Shown one piece after another: positions 22,672-33,757 of a DNA stretch of 64,000 nucleotides. A program made the position numbers and the translations under genes. The DNA is from Plumapathes pennacea (Eukaryota > Cnidaria > Anthozoa > Antipatharia > Myriopathidae), in the NCBI GenBank assembly GCA_964036295.1, contig OZ038465.1, positions 7,815,167 through 7,879,166 on the forward strand. The letters are read 5' to 3'. Under the pieces are notes generated by a model. It saw only the letters and a program-made list of their open reading frames with translations. It was not told the origin of the DNA and did not search any database. The number at the start of each line of letters is the position of its first letter. Position 1 is the first letter of the stretch.

Positions 22672-25600
22672 ATGCCAGATAAGGACAAAGAGCAAACACA
22701 GAGCCTATTGGTAAGACGAATCCCCGTTTCTTTGTTCCTCTAACGGTGTATCCTATTTCTGGAAATGCGCGCCATATAAAATTTGTGTCCATTTTCACAC
22801 AAGGTTGCTGTGAGAGTTCGACCACTGAGTGGAGTGGAAATGCAAGAGAAAGGAGAAACTGAAGTCGTGCATGTGCTGGATAACAAGGTAAGTGGAAGCT
22901 TTGCCTCGTTCAGAAGGGAAATGCGTCGCAAAAAAACAAGATGTTTTGCCGCAAGTCAGTGGAAAACAACATCTGCACATTTGGGTATTTGTAATAACTA
23001 TCAGGTTGTTGTTGTGATACATTTCACACCTTCGGTATAAATCTGTTCCATGGTAGAGGTGTAATTAAAGTTTCTATGATTGTGGGAAATTTATTATTTA
23101 AAGGTGTGTAATCCTTCAACTCCTATAAATAACGGCTAAATATCAGTTCGCGGGATACTGGACAGTGAGACAGTTGTGAAGCCGGAAGAGTTTTTACTAT
23201 AAGTTATTTTATCGCTCGCAGAATTTAAAAAAACGTCTATAATGTCAGTGGGATGGACTATGATTATGTTTAAGAACTTTCTGCACGATCCTGAATAGAC
23301 TAACTGTACTAGGTTTTGATAAAAGAACTAAATTTCCAATTCTTTGTCTTGTTGATACGGGATTTGAGATTTACTGTCCAACCCACGTCCTGCACTTTGT
23401 CAGTGCTGCCAAAGAGTGTTAACTGAGTATCATAATGTATCCAAACATATATAAGGGCCATGTTTAAAGCTAGTGCAACTATTATCCATATTAGAAATAA
23501 TATTATCACCTTAGGCCCAGTTCAGACGCCAATCTTTTCATGAGCCAAACCTAATTCATTCAATCGAGTACTTGAAAAGTTTGGCGTCTGAATCAATTAA
23601 GAACGGCTGATTAATTTGGAATGGCTCTAAGGGCCATGTTTAAAGCTAGTACAACTATCATCCATATTAGAAATAATATTCACCTTAGGCCCAGTTTAGA
23701 CGCCAATCTTTTCATGAGCCGAACCTAATTCATTCAATCGAGTACTTGAAAACTTTGGCGTCTGAATCAATTAAAAACGGCTGATTAATTTGGAACGGCT
23801 CAGCCGTTCTTTTCACCTGGACCAGCCAGGAATTACGGCTTTCGAACGACTCTGATTCAGACGCAGAACTTTTCATGAGCTGAATCTATGCATGAATCAT
23901 TATAAACGTTTTTAATGTGTTTTAATGTATTTGTCAAGCAGTTCAATCAAGTTCAGCCAAATAAGTATGGCGCCTGAATCAACAGGCGAAACTAAGTAAT
24001 TTGGGTCGAACCAAACTCAAATTAATTTGGCTCATGAAAAGATTGGGGTCTGAACTGGGCCTTAGCTGATCAAAGTACAGATTATAGTGTTCCTTGTAGG
24101 AGCAGGTTTTTGGGCTGACTCTACAGTAATCCAAATTGTAATATAATTGCAATTTTCCAGTGTTTCAAATTATCATATTCTGCAAGCTTTTGAGTTTGAG
24201 TTGCATAAAATAAGTGTGTGAGTGAGACTATACATTAGGCAACTAATTTTTTAAGTTAACAATAGTATTTTCAATAGTTAACAATAGTTAACAATAGTGT
24301 TAGTGGAGGTAAATATTCATGCGCAAATTTTCGTTTTACCGGAAGCCACCAGGAGGTGAATAGTAGTAATTGCTATCCAAGATTGAGCCAATCAGAATGT
24401 TGGAAAAGCACTATTCTCTTGTGTGGTATATGCTAATGTTGTAATTTTTGTTTATAGCTGGTAGTTTTACGTGATCCACATGAAGACCAAGATGACATTC
24501 TGCGAGCCAACCGGTCCAGAGAGAGGCAGTATATATTTGATGTAGCCTTTGGTCCTAATGCAACACAGGTACATAATTTGGTGGGATTTTGAACATTTCC
24601 AGAAATTAATACCGGCATACGGGGAAAGGTTGATGGATTTTCCATTGGTTTTACTGTCAGTGACAATGATGTTTTCTATTTTCTTTATCTCATTTCAGGA
24701 AGAAGTATATAAGAAGACATCCAAACCCCTAATAGCAAATGTGATAACTGGCTACAACACTTCTGTGTTTGCTTATGGAGCAACAGGTAATAAGCAGAAA
24801 CAGGAATATTATTGGTAGGAGCAATAGTTTTTAATAAACACTCTTTTTGGTAGTGTTTAAGTGAACTGTGAACAGCTTTCAACCATTTAAGTAATATTTG
24901 TGGTACATTGGTATCAGATAACAATGTAAAGTGATCTGTACAGGTGCTGGCAAGACATACACAATGCTGGGTACAGACAATGAACCTGGAATCATGGGGA
25001 GAGCACTGAACGACTTGTTTTCTAAAATGGAGGAGACCAAGGAGGAGATGACGTACAGGGTGTCCATGTCTTACCTAGAGGTACACTGCAGTACAGCAGG
25101 CTCAACTGTTGTTTTTCCTGGGGCCAATTAAATAAACATTTACACTTGTATTTTACAAGTTGGACCATTATTCAAACACCACTAAACAAACTCCAATTTG
25201 CAAAACATTATAGATACAGGTCTCAACTGTATAAATGGAACTGATGTGGTCATGGTAAAAGTTAAGGTGTGTTTTAACATGTGGGGAAATTGGCCCAACT
25301 GGTAAAATACATTGTAAATGTTTTTTGAATTGGCCCCTGGTCATAGAAATCTTGTTCCAATGTGTTACTCTCGAATGTACTCCCTGTGACAGGTTATACA
25401 TGGAGGCTCCACCTGAAAGGGATTCCTTTTTATGCCTCGTGTATATGGGAAAATTATGCTTTTCTGGTACTTCCAACTAAGGTTCAGTGAGAAAGGCTTG
25501 GCTGAGAAAATCATATTGATTATATGTGATGTGTATATAGTACTGTCCAACATATATAGCATGTAGTTCTGAAGTATGCAATGAGTATGTTTTTTTTTTT

Positions 25601-28600
25601 TCATCACAGTATTTTTTAGTCATATTTCTTTATTATTTTTCAATAATATAATAATCATTAATAGATAAGGATGTTTTGTTAAATTTATTTGTGTTCTCTC
25701 CAGATTTACAATGAAATGATCAGGGATTTGCTGAATCCATCATCTGGTGTGTTGGATCTGAGAGAGGACTCAAAGGGTGTTGTTGTGGCTGGGATTTCTG
25801 AAGTGGAGGCCAAAACAACCAGCGAGGTAGGTAATATATTATTATAGCAATCAATAGAATGAATGAGTTGCTATAATTGTAACTGTACAAGTATGTGACT
25901 TTTAGCAACTTCTGTAACTTCAGTCTTTAAAATAATAAACATTAAATAAGATGCGATGGCATGTTATTCATGTTTAATAAGCAACAACAACATAACATGC
26001 TTCCAAATCATATCTGACTACAAAAACACCCAACATGCTTTCCATATCTTTGTACCCTACACTTATAGCACTTTTATAGAATGTCTTTATCATTATTTAA
26101 AGAAGAGTTTTAACCAATCAGAGCATGGGAGGTATCCCAGTTTTATTTTAGATATTATCAAAATATAAATACAATAATCAAAATATTGAACATTCCAGGT
26201 TAATAAAGCTGTGTTTTGTATTGTAATGTTTATTATGTTAACCAAATTTATTTTGAATTCCTCCTACTAGGTCATGAGCATGTTAATGATGGGAAACAAA
26301 CAGAGAACCTGTGAACCAACTGCAGCTAACCAGACATCTTCACGATCTCATGCTGTTCTTCAGGTGATGCATTAAAGTCTTTTATTTCCAACTTTCATGA
26401 CCAACTTCAAGTTACTCTTTTAGTGTTTCATAACTTGCTCAGATAAACAGCCAATTGAACTGTCAATTCTGACAGTGCATCACTCATACACTTTTTCTTG
26501 AATGGATATAGGGACATGAAAAAGTTCATTCATTTGTACTGTATAAATTACATAACACTGTTCTTAAACAGGTGACTGTTGAGCAAAGAAGTCGTGTCAA
26601 GAACATTATGCAGGAGTTCCGAGTTGGCAAGTTGTTCATGGTAGATTTAGCTGGGTCAGAGAGAGCTTCGCAAACAAAGGTAATATTGGGACCTGTTTGA
26701 GTGGAATATATTGCAGCCCTAAGTGGGAAGAATTGGCAAGGAGGGAGGGGCAGCAGGCACTTTCCCCTTCTTTATACCCCAAGAGTGGTCAGAGGCAAAC
26801 TATTCCTTTTCAGTACAGTGCATAGACTTTATTTTAGCTGCATATAGCTTCTTTAGAGATCATACCTTCTTTAGATACTTAAAGGTTTTAAAAAGTTCAT
26901 TCTATTTTTCATTCCACAGAATCGAGGCAAGCGTATGATAGAAGGGGCTCACATCAATCGCTCATTGCTTGCCCTTGGCAACTGTATTAATGCACTGAGT
27001 AAGTGATTGAAGTTATTATTGATTAATAAAATAATGTAACTCAAAACTGCAAGGATTTTGTGTTATGGACATGCTTTTAGTGATGTAGCTATATTTTGTA
27101 CTGTTCAAAATGTTTGCTCCTTAAATGCATTTTGCATGATGATTACTTTAAGATATGTTTTATCCTAGTTGATGACAGTGCTTATTAGTCAGTTGTATTG
27201 AAACAAACTTAGGAAGTCACAAGTACATGTACTTGAATGTGTAACTTTACACTTTGCGTTCACTCAGGTGAAAACCGTGGCAATTATGTAAACTACAGAG
27301 ACAGCAAGTTGACCAGACTTCTTAAGGTAAGTATGACCAAGTATCATAGCAGCTTACAGGTAGATCTATCTTACGGCCTGACTTCCAGACAGACAGACAG
27401 ACAGAGCGAAAGAATGGGGAGAAGGCATTGAGGGTGAGAAGTTAAAAATTAACTGGTATTGTGCTCTTTAGTTATTTAGCAGTGTAGACAGGAGACTTGC
27501 TAACTGTTGTGCATTTTGATCTTTTATTTGTCAGGACTCTCTGGGTGGCAACTGTCTGACCGTCATGATCACTCATGTCAGTCCATCAGGTTCTTCTTTT
27601 GAGGAAACAAGGAACACTTTGCTGTACGCTGACAGAGCAAAGAACATCAAAACCAGGGTGAGTCAGGGAATATTGCTTTAATTCATACATCCTTAAAGGG
27701 GACCAGGCTGTTTTGGTGGAAAATAGCTCAAGGAGCTGTAGTGTACCATAGTTTTCCCCTCAAGCAAATTTAGAACCTATAAAAATATACCTGCGAAAAA
27801 AAAATACGTGGAAATTTATTTAGATTGCTGGATCTCAATTAAAATTGACTGCAAACAATATTTTAAATCTTGGAAGGCCTTCAACCGGAGTTTTCCCGAG
27901 ATCCGTGAAAATTTGTTCCCAACAGTAAAATTTACGAACGTTTGTTCCCGCAAAACGCAAAAAATCTGCAATCCGCGAAACCTATACTCCCGCGAAAGTT
28001 CATGCCACACGGTATTCTCTCAACCATTTCACTGCCAAACTCAAATTCAGCTTCAGTGATATTTTCACTTTTTGGAGACATTTGGTTAAATCCAGACAAC
28101 TGTTTCTTTCTTCAGGTGAAACAGAACCAGTTCAACGTGTCTTACCACATCGCACAGTACACCAGTATCATCTCGGACTTGAGAAAAGAAGTGTTCCGGC
28201 TCAAGATGAAGATTGCCGACCACGAAGTCGAGAACAGGGGCAGCACAGTCGGAAGTAAGTCAGCAATGAAAAAAGTAAAATCACCCATTTATCCAAAATG
28301 GCCAGTAATGATGAGTAATGACGATGGTGATGGTTATAATGACCTTAACATTGATGTTGATGAAGACGGCGACGTTTTGATGATTGTGATAAAGACGATG
28401 ATGATGGTGATGATGATGGTCGTGATGGTGATGGTAATGGTGATAGTGATGATGATAATGATGATGATGACGATCGACGACGATAATTATGACAACGGTT
28501 CAATGATGGCGAAGGCCGTTAAGAAATGGCGAAAACTGACTCAAAAGAGTTATTTTCCAAGACAGGAGCAAATTTCATGAGTGTGGGAGTTACTAAATGC

Positions 28601-31600
28601 TTGGAACATCGTACACTTGTTGCTTCTACCGTCTTGTCCTTTCCTTGTTCCTTCCTTAACACAACACGCTCCTGTATCTCTTCTCTGGAAATCAATGTCT
28701 CACGGCCCTGTTGTGCTTCACTGAACAGAGAGCAGCCTTCATAAGGAAGACCAGGAAGAAATGGACTGTCTGAGAAACCAGCTTGTCAGTACGTTTAGGG
28801 AACAAATGGAGATCAGGTGAGACCTAACGTGTATTTTTGTATTTTATTCTTTGTCAACTCGCTGTATAAACAAAGTCTTGTTTCGATTTGTAGACGGAAG
28901 CTGATTGAACTGGAGGATGCTGCGATGCAAATTGCTCTTGATACCAACAGAAACATGTTGACCCTTGACCAGTGAGTTACCGATCTTGTCTTTCCTTTTT
29001 TTTTTTTTTTTTGCATTCCTGACTGCATGTTCTTGCCTTTGATGGACTCTTGACTTTACCCGTGCAGTTGAATCTTATTTCTGCTTGTGCCTGAGCAGTT
29101 CTTGCTTCTCGGCTTTCTCCTGGTCTCTCCCTTCTTCTTCTAAGGTCTCTGTATCTTTCTCTCTGTCCCCTGGTGTGCCTTTGTGTGTCTTTGCACGTCG
29201 CTCTCGGTCTGTCTTTCTGCCTTTTTAGTTATTGCCACTTTCTTTCTTTCTTTCCTTACGTTTTTTATTCATCTCAACATCAGATGGGAACAAGAAAAAG
29301 CAAGAAGAAAAGCGAGACGTGCGACTGATATGCGAGAAGCAGACGAAGCTTCAAACGACGTGGACCATGCCACTGCCAATAACAACGAGTCAACCGACAA
29401 AAATGGAAAAGAAGACGCAGCAAGCAGAGACAAGAACGCGATCGAGTTGAACGGCAAACTCACGAAAGCCGAAAGCGTAGAAGACGTTGAACAGAAGGAC
29501 TTGGACACCGAAAAAAGCGGCAACAAAATTGAGCCAGAAGACGAGGCGGACACTGATAGTCTGCTAGAACCCGAGGAGGTCACCTTCGCACGAGAGGAGA
29601 TAAACACTTTAATCGCGGAGGAAAAACGCATGTCTGAGCTGAAGGTTGATCTCCAAAGTAAGCTACAACAGACTCGTCAAGAAGTTGAACATCTCGAAGA
29701 GTTGTTACCCAAGAGAATCAGTAGCGGAGAAAATCGCGAGATCTTGGGTTTACTGTGTAAAGTTCATGAACTCGAGATTACTAACGCAGAGCTGCAGTCA
29801 CAGTCACTACTGCGCGAGAACTTGCTTCGTCATAAAGACCTGGAGATGTGCAAGTACGAGTCACGACAAAGATTGTGTGACGAGATCATCCAGCTACAGA
29901 AGAAGATCATAGACGGTATGGTCACGCAATCTACGCAAGTTTTAAATAGTGGTGCCAGAGGCGCCTTTAATGCTTCCGGTTCAGTCTCATACACGCTTGT
30001 TACTGTAGAACACATTTGATCATTTTACATAGAACTTATGTTACGCACTCGTCACCCACATTTTTTCTGCGCTGCAACTTTTCCACTGTACCTCAAGTTT
30101 GTTCCGAGTTACATCACTCTCTTGTCTCTGTTCAAATATCCGCTAGAGGTTAACCGTTGTGTTTGACAACTCTTCCCCTCAGATGCCAGTGTGACTTGTC
30201 CATCAGAAGTGGAGGCTCTGTACGATGTTTACAAGCAGCAGATCTCTGAAATCGAGGAGCGTGACGCAATGTTGCTGGCTCGAGAAGACACCCAGTCTTC
30301 GCTGACGGGCTCAACGGGCAGTGTACAGTCCAGGGTGGGTTAAGTTGTTCAAGTTCCTATTAGCGTCATGTCGTTGTTGTTGCGTTGGTGTTTATATTGT
30401 CGTCGTCGTTGTTGTTGCCGGAGTTAGTGGTGGTGTTGTCGTTATCATCGTTGTCGTCGTCTCTGGTGTTGGTGTTGTGTTGTCGCCAGTGATGTCGTTA
30501 TAATCGTTGGTATTGGTGTTGTGTTGTTGTTATTGTCGCCGTCGTCGTCGTTGTTGTTGTTGTTGTTGTTGTCGTTGTCGTCTTTGGTGTTGGTTTTGTT
30601 GTCATCTTCTTCGTTGGCAGTTGGTGTTAGTTTTATTGAAGCCAGTCTAAAGTACCATTGCGATCTAGCAAAGTTAAGTGACAACTGGACTGGACTTGTG
30701 ACCGAGTAGTGTAGAAGTGCACCACTAAAGTGTAAAATTCTGTCTGTATCGTAGGCCTCGGTACTCGCTGGATTAAATCGCCGTTTGACTGCACCTAAGG
30801 ATAGTTTATGTAAGTACTCTTATCTCTGTAGTGACTTTTTTTTTACACTATTCGCTGTGATGTGATATTTATGTTATCACATATCATGTTTTGTCATATT
30901 GTATTATCATCGTTACATTCGTATTTTACTGTCGTTACACCATGTGACGATCTCGTTATTGCCTCTATAACATAAACGCCTTATATCATTGTCGCCTTGT
31001 TGTTGTGGCTTCTTGAATCGAACCTCTTGTAATGGTCTGTAATTATGATCGCCTGTTTCCTCTTGTAGTTCCTTACAGTAGTAAGTTGTCGCCTCTCAGT
31101 GAAGAGTCCTCATCTCGTCTGACGTCACTCCAGAACTCCCCTGTGAAGATGTCGCGACCGACACCTTCCTCGCAGAACTTGTTCCCGGAAGAAGCACTAC
31201 ATCTCACCAGCGGGTAGGGATTGTTCGTCAAATTTGTCCCATCTCTTCTTCCTAATACCGTCACCGAGAGGTGCACTGCAAGTTTCTTTACTTTAAAGGG
31301 GCCCTTTCAACCACAGTCCTTTGCGCGCCGAAATCCTTAATTCCGCCATTTTTGGGGCCCCTGAAAGTCGAAAGATGAATAGCAATCCACTTCCATCCGA
31401 CTCGTTTGAGAAGAAAATTAGTTTCTTTTGGTGTAAAAGTGTTACTAAACTATTCTTCTTTTGATTAATTACGTTCTTTCGTGTTGAGAACCAAATTCAG
31501 CCTTGGATTTTCCAGATGTAAACAAAAACATTTAAAAGGCTGAGAGGGCCCCTTTAACCTTTCACTCTTAATCCTCAGCCTTCCTCCTGGTTTACCCAGT

Positions 31601-33351
31601 CCCAGGAGAAAAACACGCGAGGAGACGCCAAACAACGATGAATACTCCTCGACCCCTCAGAATCCGGACCCCGAAAACCAGCGATCGAAATCCGAGGTTT
31701 CTCCGACGCCAGTGTTCTCGCGCACTCGGAAAATAGCCGAAATAGCTGCGCGCCGTCGTGGCGTAATCGACGGGGATAAGAGTGTCTCGTCAAGTCGGAT
31801 TAGTCTCCGAACGGACGACGGCGTCCCGACCAAAACGACGTTGCTTGTTCTTGCGGATGACGCGGAACAGACTTCAGAGACAAACTTAAAAATCGACGGG
31901 AAGAAATCCAAAACAGATGGCAGACGACCGTCGCCAGTGAAGGCATCGCTAAGCATGAGTGACTTGTCTGTGATTGACAAGAAGGGTGGTGACGCATCGT
32001 CGGAGGAGTCGCTTCCCGTTGTGAGAAGGAAACCTGTAGTGAGGAAACACAAGCCAGCGACCAAGAAGGTGGCGCCGGGAAGCAGGCCCACCAGACGACT
32101 GCGTTCAGCTTCTCTTGATGAGACGAAAATCCATAAAGGTAAAGAAGTGCCACAGTTTCTGCCACTGAACGAGAGTTGGATTTATTACTTCAGTGTCAAA
32201 TGTGGACTTGACTGAACTTCTGAACTTGGTAAAACATAAATCCTTAAGGTTGCAAGTGTCACACTAAATCAGCTACCATGCATGACAACACAATGCACAA
32301 AACATGATAGTGTGCACTTTTAATAGTTACTACTGTTTTCCTTCTGTTCGCTCCGTGGTCGGATGGTTGGGAGAACCTGCGTTCAAATGGGTAAACCTTT
32401 TTCTCATGTTCATGTTTGGCTGTTCTAGTTAAACCAAGACGCACACGCAAAGAAGAACTGCAAGAGCTGGCCAGGCAAAAAGCTGCAGAAGCGGCGGCAG
32501 CCGCACAGCAACCGTACTCGACCAGAAGCCGTGACCGAGCCGGCCTGGGCCTCGAAGGAAGAGGCTCAAGACGCGTGAAGAGAAGTTCCATTCCCAAGCC
32601 CTCCCCTGTGCGCGCCACAGATATCCCGCGTTTACCTGGGGCGAGTAAAGTGCTGAGTCTTCAGGGTGGTTTGATGAGTGCGACACCTGATGGTGAGTGC
32701 ATAGAAGAGTTGTTTCGCTAATGGATACTAACACAAGGCAAATTTTACTTGCAACACGACGCCATTGCGAGGCAAATTACAAGAGGAGAAACTGATCAGT
32801 TTTGGAAGATTGTTCTACTTTTCATGCAACTTGCCTTGCGTTGCAATTTGAAAGGAAAATAGCTCCTTTCGCGTTACCACCGGGATTGCTTTTTATTCGA
32901 AGCACACTCATGTTGCGTATTTTAACTTTTTCACTCCCAAGAGTGATCAACTTCAATTTTCTCCCTTAGTCTACCATGCAGTATAAAGAGCTTGATTTTT
33001 TATAGCTTACTCAGACGAAGTTACTCAGCTGATTGAAGTGTCCATTCTTACTACATCACGTTTTTGATGTGACATATTCTCTTTCGTTTCCTAGGCGAGC
33101 TTCGAAACTTCGTCAGCAATGCTACACCCCCAAGCACCGTTTACCAGTCAGGAGTCCCGGCGGGAAAAGGCCACACAATTCAGAAGAGATATCGTGGTGC
33201 GGCTGATAACGTGGGTTCCAACTCAAGCCAATCAACGCCTCGACTAAAACCGAAGAGAAACAGCCTTCCCCCAGCCAAAGGCGTCGACGAACTTTCGATC
33301 AGCGGAGTTGCTTTCCGGCCACCCAAGCATGTGTCATATCGCAAGAGCTAG
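22672..33351 (+). CDS. KIF19: Kinesin-8 motor KIF19
   Basis: KIF19 is a plus-end-directed motor that depolymerises microtubules at ciliary tips and sets cilium length. Twenty-one exons join in frame to 1137 aa: 22672-22710, 22804-22887, 24458-24568, 24699-24786, 24944-25080, 25704-25826, 26271-26363, 26572-26679, 26920-26998, 27268-27326, 27535-27657, 28116-28254, 28729-28816, 28894-28971, 29284-29915, 30183-30334, 30755-30809, 31069-31213, 31579-32138, 32429-32692 and 33095-33351. The P-loop GATGAGKT is at residues 105-112, switch I NQTSSRSH at 214-221 and switch II DLAGSE at 250-255. The motor is followed by the KIF19 neck ([19 protein letters not shown]) and coiled coils with EELLPKRI and [10 protein letters not shown]. 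The tail is long, basic and Ser/Pro-rich. Human KIF19 is about 998 aa, so the tail is longer here. Exons 12-13 (A|AG joint) and 17-19 rest on frame continuity rather than family similarity. Confidence 0.92.
23453..23806. repeat. 176-bp tandem duplication at a MITE edge (KIF19 intron 2)
   Basis: The sequence starting AAGGGCCATGTTTAAAGCTA at 23453 is repeated from 23629 with few differences, period 176 bp. The unit contains about 58 bp of flanking sequence plus the first part of the Harbinger-type MITE, including its left terminal repeat. Left ends therefore occur at 23514 and 23688. Confidence 0.85.
23514..24061. mobile_element. PIF/Harbinger-like MITE with TTA target duplication (KIF19 intron 2)
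   Basis: The terminal inverted repeats are GGCCCAGTTCAGACGCCAAT then CTTTTCATGAGCC at the left, and GGCTCATGAAAAG then ATTGGGGTCTGAACTGGGCC at the right. Both ends are flanked by TTA (23511-23513 and 24062-24064), the target duplication of PIF/Harbinger transposons. There is no coding capacity. The left part is tandemly duplicated, so the original insertion was probably 23688-24061 (374 bp). Confidence 0.82.
28375..28480. repeat. GATGAT/GGTGAT simple repeat in KIF19 intron 12
   Basis: An imperfect (GAT/GGT)n tract immediately downstream of exon 12. It creates a spurious Asp/Met/Val-rich open frame that reads on from the exon. Confidence 0.8.
30345..30620. repeat. GTT/GTC simple repeat in KIF19 intron 16
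   Basis: Imperfect (GTT)n, (GTC)n and (GGTGTT)n units fill most of intron 16. The opposite strand shows the corresponding Asn/Asp-rich spurious frame. No coding evidence. Confidence 0.8.
31297..31553. mobile_element. TTAA-flanked MITE in KIF19 intron 18
   Basis: The 257-bp element is flanked on both sides by TTAA (31293-31296 and 31554-31557). Its short terminal inverted repeats are AGGGGCCCTTTCA at the left and AGGGGCCCTCTCA (read inward) at the right. TTAA targeting is the hallmark of piggyBac transposases, although the terminal AGGGG differs from the usual CCC start. There is no coding capacity. Confidence 0.72.
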
Positions 33352-33445
33352 ACTCGGTTTCTTGCGGACGCTTTAGCAACTGGGGGTTCCGAAAGAACAG
33401 CGTCAAACGTGCAAAGGATGCCGACAGAGAGCGCATTTTTACTGT

Positions 33446-33757
33446 ACTCGAACTGACAACGTGTGAATAGAAATATTTCAGATTGACTGGCGCATCCTCC
33501 CATGTAACACAGCTGTGCCTGTGCGTTACCCTTGTTCCTCAGAACTATGTACAGCGAAATGAACAATGTATCTGTACAAAACAGAATTAATATTTATAAT
33601 ACTCGAATTGACGACGTGTGAATAGAAATATTTCAGATTGACTCACGCAAGCTCCGTGTAAAACAGCAGTGTGGCTGTGCGTTTCCCTTGTTCCTCAGAA
33701 CTATGTACAGCGAACTGAACAATGTATTTGTACAAAACAGAATTAATACTTATTTAT
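33446..33757 (+). repeat. Two 155-bp direct repeats in the KIF19 3' UTR
   Basis: Copies at 33446-33600 and 33601-33757 share ACGTGTGAATAGAAATATTT, CCTTGTTCCTCAGAACTATG, TACAGCGAA and GTACAAAACAGAATTAATA. They start 95 bases after the KIF19 stop codon and abut exactly. They differ by scattered substitutions, so the duplication is not very recent or has been conserved. Confidence 0.85.

Noticed and set aside
27942-28580. Long open frame of 212 codons
   Set aside because: Only 28116-28254 is a KIF19 exon; the rest is intron read-through, including a GAT-type simple repeat.
30321-30709. Val-, Ser/Leu- and Asn/Asp-rich frames
   Set aside because: Products of the GTT/GTC simple repeat in KIF19 intron 16.
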